Position numbers and translations under genes: made by a program. The notes below the pieces were generated by a model. The model saw nothing but the letters and a program-made list of their open reading frames with translations. It did no database searches and was not told the DNA's origin. Shown here one piece after another: positions 1 through 5,128 of a stretch of 5,756 nt of DNA (within the stretch, counting starts at the first letter, position 1; each line of letters starts with the position of its first letter). This stretch comes from Candidatus Avipropionibacterium avicola (GTDB taxonomy: Bacteria > Actinomycetota > Actinomycetes > Propionibacteriales > Propionibacteriaceae): contig DVLP01000069.1 in NCBI GenBank assembly GCA_018715445.1, positions 1 through 5,756 of the forward strand, in the 5' to 3' direction.

Positions 1-11
1 CAGGGATGGCA

Positions 12-68
12 GTGACCCGGATCCGTACCGGGTGACCCGGATCCGTACAGGCGGATCCGTACAGGCGG
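12..68. repeat. Short tandem repeat with CGGATCCGTAC core, just past the pth stop codon
   Basis: The 11-base core CGGATCCGTAC occurs three times, at 18-28, 38-48 and 52-62. Copies two and three form a perfect 14-base tandem unit (CGGATCCGTACAGG at 38-51 and 52-65). Copies one and two share a longer 17-base unit beginning GTGACCCGG (12-28 and 32-48). Each core contains the palindrome CGGATCCG, and CCGGGT-G-ACCCGG (28-40) adds a further inverted repeat. The array abuts the pth stop codon at 69-71. It could help end the transcript or simply be a slippage-prone spacer. No gene is visible to its left inside the window. Confidence 0.8.
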
Positions 69-668
69 TCAGGACCCGTGGAAGCGGTTCTGGGCGGCGG
101 CGAGGCCCTCGACCACGAGGGCCTCGACCGCATCCGCCGCGCGGTCGACGGTCAGGGCGAGCTCGGTCCGCTCTGACTTCGCGAAGTTCGACAGTACGTA
201 GTCGGCCGGATCCTGACGGCCCGGGGGACGCGAGATGCCGACCCGGACCCGATGGAAGTCCCCGGTGCCCAGATGGGCACGGATCGACTTCAGGCCGTTG
301 TGCCCGTTGTCGCTGCCGCCGAGCTTGAGCCGGATTGCGCCCAGGTCGATGTCGAGCTCGTCGTGGACGGCGACGACATGGTGCGGGATCACCTGATGGA
401 AGTGGGCCAGTTTGCCGACCGGGATCCCGGACTCGTTCATGTAGGTACGGGATCGGGCCAGCACGAGCTTGGTGGCACCCGGGGCGACGACACCGATCCC
501 GGCGGTCCCGATCCGGGTCTCGACGACCTCGGCCCGCATCCCTCGCGCAGAGGTGAAGCCCTCACCGGCCCGTCGGGCGAGCTCGGTCACGACCATCGCC
601 CCCACGTTGTGGCGATGTGCGGCATAACCGGGGCCAGGATTACCGAGCCCGATCACCAACCATGTCAC
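69..668 (-). CDS. pth: Peptidyl-tRNA hydrolase (Pth)
   Basis: This cytoplasmic enzyme cleaves the ester bond of peptidyl-tRNAs dropped by stalled ribosomes, freeing tRNA for reuse. The 199-residue product matches the usual family length of about 190-200. The family motifs appear in order: IGLGNPG with Asn10, RHNVG with the catalytic His20, YMNESG with Asn78, VHDELD with Asp103, and GGSDNGHNGLKS with His123 and Asn124. These correspond to the catalytic and tRNA-binding residues of E. coli Pth (Asn10, His20, Asn68, Asp93, Asn114). I chose GTG at 668 because it places VTWLVIGLGNPG at the N terminus as in homologues, and a GGGAG sequence lies 9 bases upstream. An in-frame GTG at 692 would add eight unconserved residues. 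It follows rplY by 73 bases on the same strand, with a hairpin between, so it may be read by transcripts passing that hairpin. No odd features. Confidence 0.97.
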   Translation of the reverse strand: MTWLVIGLGNPGPGYAAHRHNVGAMVVTELARRAGEGFTSARGMRAEVVETRIGTAGIGVVAPGATKLVLARSRTYMNESGIPVGKLAHFHQVIPHHVVAVHDELDIDLGAIRLKLGGSDNGHNGLKSIRAHLGTGDFHRVRVGISRPPGRQDPADYVLSNFAKSERTELALTVDRAADAVEALVVEGLAAAQNRFHGS

Positions 669-692
669 GATTCTGCGCTCCCGGCAGTGCAC

Positions 693-724
693 GATGCCGG
701 CCGCCCCGAGGGACGGCCGGCATC
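693..724 (-). terminator. GC-rich hairpin between rplY and pth, possible terminator or attenuator
   Basis: A perfect 11-bp inverted repeat, GATGCCGGCCG (693-703) and CGGCCGGCATC (714-724), flanks ten bases. Within these, CCC (704-706) can also pair with GGG (710-712), extending the stem past a single unpaired A. It lies 17 bases beyond the rplY stop codon in the direction of transcription. No T-tract follows, so a classical intrinsic terminator is not shown. Many actinobacterial terminators lack the T-tract. Partial termination or a processing site setting the rplY to pth ratio is possible. Confidence 0.6.
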
Positions 725-741
725 AGCGGATGGCTGTCAGA

Positions 742-1389
742 TCACTCGTCGGAGGACGACTCCTCCTCGGAGCCCTCCTCGCCCTCGGCGTCTTCGCCCT
801 CGCCCTCAGCGGCCTCGTCGTCCTCGTCCTCCTCGAGCTCGATGACCGGGGCAGCGGACACGTTGACGACCAAGGTCTCCGGGTCCATCGCCAGCGTGGT
901 GCCCTCGGGCAGCACCAGATCGGAGGCGAGCACCTGGTGGCCGACATCGGCGCCCTCGACCGAGACCTCGAAGGAGGTGGGGATGTTGGTGGCCTCGGCC
1001 TCGACGCTGACCGTCTGGGCCTCCAGGCTGACCAGGGTCTCCGGCTCGGCCTCGCCGACGACCTCGACGGCCACGTCAACGGTGACCTTCTCGCCGCGGC
1101 GCACGATGATCAGGTCGACGTGCTCGATCGCGTTGCTCAGCGGGTCACGCTGGATCTGACGCGGCAGGGCCAGCTTCTCCTCGCCCTCCAGGTCGATGGT
1201 CAGCAGCGCGTTGGCCACACGCAGGGCCAGCGCCGTCTGGTGACCGGGCAGGCTCAGGTGCACGGTCTCCTGACCGTGGCCGTAGAGCACGGCGGGCACG
1301 CGACCGGCACGACGGGTGCGACGGGCTGCGCCCTTGCCGAACTCGGTGCGCAGCTCGGCGGACAGATTGGTGTCGGACGACGACGACAT
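742..1389 (-). CDS. rplY: 50S ribosomal protein L25, long Ctc/TL5 form
   Basis: This protein binds 5S rRNA in the central protuberance of the large ribosomal subunit; the long form is called Ctc or TL5. The 215-residue product has an N-terminal 5S-binding L25 domain at about 8-95, carrying FGKGAARRTRRAGRVPAVLYG (from residue 17) and QIQRDPLSNAIEHVDL (78-93). A C-terminal beta domain follows at about 100-183 (EKVTVDVAVEVVGEAEP, then NIPTSFEVSVEG and VLPEGTTL). Residues 184-215 are a low-complexity tail with 20 Asp or Glu in 32 positions, ending SSSDE. Acidic tails are known in this family but vary in length. The ATG at 1389 is supported by AAGGAG seven bases upstream and by SSSDTNLSAELR, which matches family N termini. 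The open frame continues upstream into antisense prs, which I regard as accidental. The leader at 1429-1491 may fold and could regulate it. Confidence 0.96.
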   Translation of the reverse strand: MSSSSDTNLSAELRTEFGKGAARRTRRAGRVPAVLYGHGQETVHLSLPGHQTALALRVANALLTIDLEGEEKLALPRQIQRDPLSNAIEHVDLIIVRRGEKVTVDVAVEVVGEAEPETLVSLEAQTVSVEAEATNIPTSFEVSVEGADVGHQVLASDLVLPEGTTLAMDPETLVVNVSAAPVIELEEDEDDEAAEGEGEDAEGEEGSEEESSSDE

Positions 1390-1395
1390 GGGTTT

Positions 1396-1402
1396 TCTCC
1401 TT
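1396..1402 (-). promoter_or_regulatory. Ribosome binding site of rplY
   Basis: On the minus strand the sequence reads AAGGAGA followed by AAACCC and ATG, a strong Shine-Dalgarno at good spacing that settles the rplY start. A small palindrome, CCCA-GT-TGGG (1405-1414), lies immediately upstream of it. Confidence 0.85.
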
Positions 1403-1428
1403 GCCCAACTGGGACGTGTGTCATGTTG

Positions 1429-1491
1429 CGACTGGCGGGAACGACACGGCGGTGGCCACCGCAATCGGTGTGTCTGAGCCCACGCCAGTCG
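1429..1491 (-). promoter_or_regulatory. Nested inverted-repeat structure in the rplY leader, candidate cis-regulatory RNA
   Basis: Read on the minus strand, CGACTGGCG (1491-1483) pairs perfectly with CGCCAGTCG (1437-1429). GG plus a wobble extends the stem past one bulged base. Inside, GACAC (1474-1470) pairs with GTGTC (1447-1443). The centre holds the 14-base palindrome GCGGTGGCCACCGC (1449-1462). A competing hairpin, CACCG-ATTG-CGGTG (1471-1458), uses the same CGGTG. A second GACACAC (1422-1416) near the ribosome binding site could compete for GTGTC. The element ends 39 bases before the rplY start codon. Autoregulation by L25 would fit, since ribosomal proteins often bind their own leaders, but this is inference from pairing alone. 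Confidence 0.45.
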
Positions 1492-1533
1492 ATCACGGGC
1501 CCGTCGGGACCCCTCGCCTGAGGCAACCGCAGG

Positions 1534-1539
1534 ACGATA
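1534..1539 (-). promoter_or_regulatory. Possible -10 hexamer for rplY (weak)
   Basis: The minus strand reads TATCGT here, close to an actinobacterial -10. TTGGGG lies 19 bases upstream, a poor -35 at long spacing. If real, transcription would start near 1527 and produce a leader of about 140 bases containing the 1429-1491 structure. There is no independent support. Confidence 0.25.
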
Positions 1540-1573
1540 CCACGAGCACTCGGGGCGACCCCAAATCCGGCCA

Positions 1574-1640
1574 CTGCCCCTCGACGAGCTCGGGGGGCGT
1601 GAGGATCGGGCGCTGCCCCTCGACGGACTCGGGGGGCGTG
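1574..1640. repeat. Two near-identical palindromic repeats (REP-like) after prs
   Basis: CTGCCCCTCGACGAGCTCGG... (1574-1601) and its copy at 1613-1640 match at 26 of 28 positions, with a 39-base period. Each is itself an inverted repeat: GCCCCTCGA and TCGGGGGGC pair over nine positions around five central bases, with one G-U wobble on plus-strand RNA or one mismatch on minus-strand RNA. The right-hand copy ends three bases before the prs stop codon at 1643-1645. The copies differ only in their central bases. I recall palindromes with a TCGACnnGCTCgg core as common intergenic repeats in actinobacterial genomes, but cannot verify that here. Placement suggests a terminator or 3' stabiliser for the glmU-prs transcript. 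Confidence 0.75.
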
Positions 1641-1642
1641 GG

Positions 1643-2620
1643 TCAGGGGGCGCCGTTGAAGAGCGAGGTGACTGAGCCGTCGGAGAAGACGGCCGAGATC
1701 GCCCGGGAGACCAGGGGCGCGATCGACAGCACGGTGAGGCCCTCGAAGCGGCGCTCCTCGGGGATCGGCAGGGTGTTGGTGACGATGACCTCCTCGAAGG
1801 CCGAGTCACGCAACCGCTCGACGGCAGGGCCCGACAGCACCGCGTGGGTGGTGGCGGCGATGACCTTCTTGGCGCCACGGGCGACCAGCGCGTCGGCGGC
1901 CTGGCAGATGGTGCCGGCGGTGTCGATCATGTCGTCGACCAGCAGGCAGACCCGGCCCTCGACCTCACCAACGACCTCGTGGACCGCGACGGTGTTGGCG
2001 ACATTGGGGTCGCGGCGCTTGTGGATGATGGCCAGCGGTGCACCGAGCCGGTCGGTCCACATGTCGGCCAGGCGGACGCGGCCGGCGTCCGGCGAGACGA
2101 TCGTCATCTCCGAGGCGTCGTACTTGTCCTCGACGTAGTCGGCCAGGGCGGGCAGCGACCACAGGTGGTCGACCGGTCCGTCGAAGAAGCCCTGGATCTG
2201 GGCGGCGTGGAGGTCGACCGACATCAGGCGGTCGGCGCCGGCCACCTTGTACATGTCGGCGATCAGCCGCGCCGAGATCGGCTCGCGACCGGCGTGCTTC
2301 TTGTCCTGACGGGCATAGGGATAGAACGGCGAGACCACCGTGATCCGCTTGGCCGAGGCGCGCTTCAGGGCGTCGACCATGATGAGCTGCTCCATCAGCC
2401 ACTCGTTGACCGGTGCGGCGTGGGACTGCATGACGAAGGCATCGCAGCCACGCACCGACTCCTCGAAGCGCACATAGATCTCGGAGTTCGCGTACGACAA
2501 CGACCGCGTCGGGACCAGTTCGACGCCCAGCAGGTCAGCCACTTCCTGGGCCAGCTCTGGGTGGGCTCGACCCGTGAACAGCATCAGGTGCTTCTCATTG
2601 GGCTGCTTGACCCCGGTCAC
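1643..2620 (-). CDS. prs: Ribose-phosphate pyrophosphokinase (PRPP synthetase), class I
   Basis: This enzyme transfers pyrophosphate from ATP to ribose 5-phosphate. It yields PRPP for purine, pyrimidine, histidine, tryptophan and NAD synthesis, and in actinobacteria also for decaprenyl-phosphoribose. The 325-residue length is typical. Visible landmarks are the N-terminal RAHPELAQEVADLLGV region, YANSEIYVR (43-51), SPFYPYARQDKKHAGREPISARL (97-119), VDLHAAQIQGFFDGPVDHL (135-153) with the conserved His138, the catalytic flexible loop HKRRDPN (200-206) with Lys201 and Arg203, and the PRPP-binding loop VDDMIDTAGT (228-237). The GTG start at 2620 overlaps the glmU stop by four bases (GTGA). AAGGAG lies five bases upstream of it, inside glmU, so translation is probably coupled. 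The frame stays open for 25 codons upstream, but that stretch is antisense-like shadow of the glmU tail and is unconserved. Confidence 0.97.
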   Translation of the reverse strand: MTGVKQPNEKHLMLFTGRAHPELAQEVADLLGVELVPTRSLSYANSEIYVRFEESVRGCDAFVMQSHAAPVNEWLMEQLIMVDALKRASAKRITVVSPFYPYARQDKKHAGREPISARLIADMYKVAGADRLMSVDLHAAQIQGFFDGPVDHLWSLPALADYVEDKYDASEMTIVSPDAGRVRLADMWTDRLGAPLAIIHKRRDPNVANTVAVHEVVGEVEGRVCLLVDDMIDTAGTICQAADALVARGAKKVIAATTHAVLSGPAVERLRDSAFEEVIVTNTLPIPEERRFEGLTVLSIAPLVSRAISAVFSDGSVTSLFNGAP

Positions 2621-4101
2621 TCGTGCTCCTTCGATTCGGCAGCGGCGGCCGCAGCCTCCGCCGTACGGGTGCCGGAACGCTTCCGGGCCACCCATCCTGG
2701 GATGTTGCGCTGTGACCCACGGGCCACGGCGAGTTCCCCGGGTTCGACGTCCCGGGTGATCGTGGAGCCGGCGCCGACATAGCAGCCGTCGCCGATGGTG
2801 CGCGGCGCAACGATCGTGGAATCGCTGCCCACGAAGGAATCCCGACCGACCGTCGTGGTCGACTTCGAGACACCGTCGTAGTTGGCGAAGATCACGCCGG
2901 CGCCGATGTTGGCCCCCTCGCCGACGATGCCGTCGCCGAGGTAGCTCAGGTGGGGGGCCTTCGCCCCGGCCCCGAGCTTGGTGTTCTTGGTCTCGACGAA
3001 GGTGCCGATCTTCGACGCCGTACCGAGCTCGGTACCGGGTCGCAGTCGCGCGTACGGACCGACCTCGACCCGATCGCCGATGACGGCCAGCTCGGCGTGG
3101 GTGCGCGTCACGTGGGCATCGCGGCCGACCTCGCAGTCGATCAGGGTCGTCTCCGGCCCGATCACCGCACCGGAGGCGACGGTGGTGGCCCCCTCCAGGA
3201 AGGTGCCCGGCTGGATCGTGACGTCCTCGGCCAGCTCGACCTCGTCGTGGATCCAGGTCGTCGAAGGGTCGAGGATGGTGACCCCGGCGAGCATGTGGCG
3301 GTGCAGGATCCGCCGGTTCATCTCGGCGTGCATCCCGGCCAGCTGGACCCGGTCGTTGACCCCTTCGGTCTGCCAGGTGTCGTCGGTGAGCCAGGCCGAG
3401 ACCCGTCGACCGTCGCCGTGGGCCAGACCGATCACATCGGTCAGGAGGTACTCCCCTGCCGGGTTGTCGTCGGTGATCCTGGCCAGTCCGTCGCGCAGCA
3501 CCCGGGCGTCGAAGACGTAGATGCTGGAGTTGATCTCGTCGACCGCCAGCTCCTCGGGAGTGCCGGACTTCTGCTCCACGATCCGGTCCACGTCACCGTT
3601 CGCGCCGCGGATGATCCGGCCGTACCCGGTCGGGTCGGGGACCCGCGCCGTCAGGATGGTGATCGCTGACTGCTGGGCCCGGTGGCTGGTGACCATCGCC
3701 GTCAGGGTCTCGCCCTGCAGCATCGGGACGTCACCGCCGAGCACGACGACCTCGCCGTCGATGTCGCCCAGGGCAGCCATCGCACAGCGCATCGCGTGGC
3801 CGGTGCCGTACGCGTCATCGGTCTGCGGGACGGTGGTCACCTCGGGGGCCACTTCGGCCAGGTGTGGCTCGACCTGCTCGCGCAGCATCCCGACCACGGC
3901 CACCAGGCGCTGCGGTCGTACGGATTCGCCCGATCGGATGGCGTGGCTGACCAGCGAACGGCCGGCCACGGTGTGGAGCAGCTTGGATGTCGCCGACTTC
4001 ATCCGAGTCCCCGCACCAGCGGCGAGGACCACGACGGCGGCGACGCCGGGTGGGTTCGGATCATCCTGCGGCGTTGAGCCATCCGGTGAGGGTTCGGTCA
4101 C
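2617..4101 (-). CDS. glmU: Bifunctional GlmU: GlcN-1-P acetyltransferase and GlcNAc-1-P uridyltransferase
   Basis: GlmU performs the last two steps to UDP-GlcNAc, the precursor of peptidoglycan. The product has 494 residues, longer than E. coli (456) and close to mycobacterial GlmU (495). After a Pro-rich leader of about 20 residues comes the Rossmann uridyltransferase domain: LAAGAGTRMKS (26-36) with Lys40, QTDDAYGTGHAM (93-104), GGDVPML (122-128) with metal-binding Asp124, IVEQKSGTPEE, and GEYLLTDVI. The C-terminal half is a left-handed beta-helix of hexapeptide repeats carrying APHLSYLGD with catalytic His384 and NIGAGVIFANYDG for acetyl-CoA and sugar binding. It ends in an Ala-rich tail of about 20 residues after NIPGWVARKR. 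The GTG start at 4101 is supported by GGGAGGA five bases upstream. It is the first gene of a leftward unit with prs and diverges from the tRNA gene. Confidence 0.97.
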   Translation of the reverse strand: MTEPSPDGSTPQDDPNPPGVAAVVVLAAGAGTRMKSATSKLLHTVAGRSLVSHAIRSGESVRPQRLVAVVGMLREQVEPHLAEVAPEVTTVPQTDDAYGTGHAMRCAMAALGDIDGEVVVLGGDVPMLQGETLTAMVTSHRAQQSAITILTARVPDPTGYGRIIRGANGDVDRIVEQKSGTPEELAVDEINSSIYVFDARVLRDGLARITDDNPAGEYLLTDVIGLAHGDGRRVSAWLTDDTWQTEGVNDRVQLAGMHAEMNRRILHRHMLAGVTILDPSTTWIHDEVELAEDVTIQPGTFLEGATTVASGAVIGPETTLIDCEVGRDAHVTRTHAELAVIGDRVEVGPYARLRPGTELGTASKIGTFVETKNTKLGAGAKAPHLSYLGDGIVGEGANIGAGVIFANYDGVSKSTTTVGRDSFVGSDSTIVAPRTIGDGCYVGAGSTITRDVEPGELAVARGSQRNIPGWVARKRSGTRTAEAAAAAAESKEHE

Positions 4102-4105
4102 CGTG

Positions 4106-4112
4106 TCCTCCC
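4106..4112 (-). promoter_or_regulatory. Ribosome binding site of glmU
   Basis: The minus strand reads GGGAGGA, then CACG, then GTG at 4101. This strong site supports the GTG start, which adds a Pro-rich N-terminal extension before the nucleotide-binding motif. Confidence 0.8.
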
Positions 4113-4153
4113 TGGTCTGGGATCGGTACGCAGGAGCTCACGAAGAGCCCACG

Positions 4154-4200
4154 CGGACGGTACCACCGACCCGGGGGTCAACGGGAGTTGGCACCGTACG
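4154..4200. promoter_or_regulatory. Inverted repeats in the glmU/tRNA divergent promoter region
   Basis: CGGACGGTACC (4154-4164) and GGCACCGTACG (4190-4200) are inverted copies matching at 9 of 11 positions. Between them sits GACCC-GG-GGGTC (4168-4179). On the minus strand, TTGACC (4181-4176) resembles a -35, but the nearest TA...T hexamer (TACCGT, 4162-4157) is only 13 bases away, too close. TACGGT (4198-4193) is another possible -10 without a good -35. The glmU promoter is therefore probably in this stretch but cannot be placed. The inverted repeat could be an operator. Confidence 0.3.
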
Positions 4201-4245
4201 GCCTGCCGGCTCCGAACCCGATGGGCCAACCGGCCACCGATTGCG

Positions 4246-4251
4246 TAGGCT
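4246..4251 (+). promoter_or_regulatory. Possible -10 of the tRNA-Gln promoter
   Basis: TAGGCT fits the TANNNT pattern of actinobacterial housekeeping promoters and lies 29 bases before the mature tRNA 5' end, giving a short precursor leader. A TTG lies just upstream of it, but no convincing -35 is found at 16-18 bases. The assignment rests on position and the single hexamer. Confidence 0.35.
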
Positions 4252-4280
4252 GTGCCCGAGTGAGGGTCGGCCCCTCACGA

Positions 4281-4359
4281 TCCCCGGTTGGTCTGCCGGC
4301 AGGGCCCGCCTGACTTTGAATCAGGACTAGCGACGTAGGTTCGACTCCTACCCGGGGAG
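4281..4359 (+). tRNA. tRNA-Gln, anticodon UUG, unusual core geometry
   Basis: The acceptor stem TCCCCGG (4281-4287) pairs perfectly with CCGGGGA (4352-4358), followed by discriminator G (4359); CCA is not encoded. The anticodon arm is CCTGA (4309-4313), loop CTTTGAA (anticodon TTG at 4316-4318) and TCAGG (4321-4325). The T arm GTAGG-TTCGACT-CCTAC (4335-4351) is canonical. The D arm pairs GGTC (4290-4293) with GGCC (4303-4306) around a nine-base loop containing GG. Two bases then separate D and anticodon stems, where one is normal, and nine bases (4326-4334) form the variable region, where four or five are normal. The total of 79 bases is long for a glutamine tRNA. Perfect acceptor, anticodon and T stems argue that it is functional. 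It reads CAA codons. A glutamine tRNA beside glmU matches what I recall from mycobacteria. Confidence 0.9.
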
Positions 4360-4374
4360 CTCGCGGCTGGAAAC

Positions 4375-4380
4375 GAGGAG
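4375..4380 (+). promoter_or_regulatory. Ribosome binding site of the histidine phosphatase, squeezed behind the tRNA
   Basis: GAGGAG followed by CGTCC and GTG at 4386 gives a strong site. It begins only 16 bases after the tRNA discriminator base, so tRNA 3' processing would leave an mRNA with a leader of at most 26 bases. Confidence 0.85.
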
Positions 4381-4385
4381 CGTCC

Positions 4386-5090
4386 GTGCGCCTGCACATC
4401 ATCCGACATGGCGACCCCGACTACGCCAACGACACCATCACCGAGCTGGGCCACCGTGAGGCGGCGGCCTGCGCCGAGCGGATGGCCGGTCTGGGCATCA
4501 CCCATCTCTACTCCTCGCCGATGGGGCGGGCGCAGGCGACGGCCCGCTACACCGCCGAGCGGATCGGGATGGAGCCGACCATCCTGGACTGGACCGCCGA
4601 GCTCCACCTGCCCCGCATCACCGATCTCGACGGCGAGCCGACCGCGCCGTGGAACATCGCGGGGGAAATCGTCCGCCAGACCGGGACCGCCCCGACCGAC
4701 GAGGCGTGGCACGAGCTGACGGAGTTCGAGGGCATCGACCTGCAGGGCCGACAGGCCGAGCTGACCGCAGGCTCGGACGAGTTCCTGGCCGGGCTGGGAT
4801 ATCGGCGCAACGGTGGGGTGTACGAGATCGACGGGCCTGACGAGATGGTCGTCGCCGTGTTCTGCCATGCCGGGTTCGGGGTGTCCTGGCTGGCGCACCT
4901 GCTCGGGTTGCCCGTCACCCTGGCGTGGGCCGGGTTCTACTGGGCACCGACCTCGGTGACCTCGATCCTGATGGAGCGCCGCAGTCCGCACCGGGCCGTG
5001 CCGCGCGCCCTCGCCGTGGCCGACACCTCCCACATCCTGGCCGCAGGGCTGCCGCAGAACACCCGTGGTCTGCCGGCCAACACCGCCTGA
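4386..5090 (+). CDS. Histidine phosphatase superfamily protein (phosphoglycerate mutase-like fold)
   Basis: The 234-residue product has the branch-1 histidine phosphatase signature. IIRHGDPDY near the N terminus carries Arg7 and the nucleophile His8. LYSSPMGRAQATA (41-53) carries the phosphate-binding Arg48. A likely acid residue is Glu72 in WTAELHLP, and the second catalytic histidine is His161 in VAVFCHAGFG. The fold transfers phosphate through a phosphohistidine; the substrate cannot be read from sequence, and alternatives include sugar phosphates, cofactor precursors or a broad phosphatase. The late ADTSHIL (about 211-217) resembles a motif seen in PhoE-like members. No signal peptide or membrane segment is evident, so it should be cytosolic. 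The GTG start at 4386 is supported by GAGGAG (4375-4380) five bases upstream. The start lies 26 bases after the tRNA-Gln, with no room for its own promoter except inside or before the tRNA. Confidence 0.92.
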   Translation: MRLHIIRHGDPDYANDTITELGHREAAACAERMAGLGITHLYSSPMGRAQATARYTAERIGMEPTILDWTAELHLPRITDLDGEPTAPWNIAGEIVRQTGTAPTDEAWHELTEFEGIDLQGRQAELTAGSDEFLAGLGYRRNGGVYEIDGPDEMVVAVFCHAGFGVSWLAHLLGLPVTLAWAGFYWAPTSVTSILMERRSPHRAVPRALAVADTSHILAAGLPQNTRGLPANTA

Positions 5091-5100
5091 GCCCCTACCT

Positions 5101-5115
5101 GGCCGGCGTACGGCC
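5101..5115 (+). terminator. Small hairpin after the histidine phosphatase gene
   Basis: GGCCG-GCGTA-CGGCC forms a perfect 5-bp stem with a five-base loop, ten bases after the stop codon at 5088-5090. There is no T-tract. It may act with the larger hairpin at 5129-5189. Confidence 0.4.
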
Positions 5116-5128
5116 TGAGCCACCCTGT

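Noticed and set aside
32..328. Plus-strand Arg-rich open frame at the left edge
   Set aside because: It is a shadow of pth with arginine-rich composition typical of GC-rich non-coding frames, and it begins inside the tandem repeat.
1390..1878. A 163-codon upstream extension of the rplY frame, continuing antisense-frame into prs
   Set aside because: The residues are Ser/Pro/Arg-rich with no family similarity, they overlap prs on the same strand in another frame, and the ATG at 1389 has a strong ribosome binding site and the L25 N terminus.
1844..2782. Long plus-strand open frames opposite prs and glmU (also 2950-3669 and 3521-4330)
   Set aside because: They are complementary-strand shadows of well-identified genes in very GC-rich DNA, rich in Asp, Gly, Val and Arg without domains, and cross gene boundaries.
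4100..4280. A regulatory RNA or riboswitch (such as a glmS-type element) in front of glmU
   Set aside because: I see only short inverted repeats and no recognisable aptamer core, so only a possible operator or promoter region is reported.
4178..4402. Minus-strand open frame across the tRNA gene encoding GVEPTSLVLIQSQ
   Set aside because: This is the familiar spurious translation of the antisense strand of a tRNA; the tRNA explains the conservation of the sequence.
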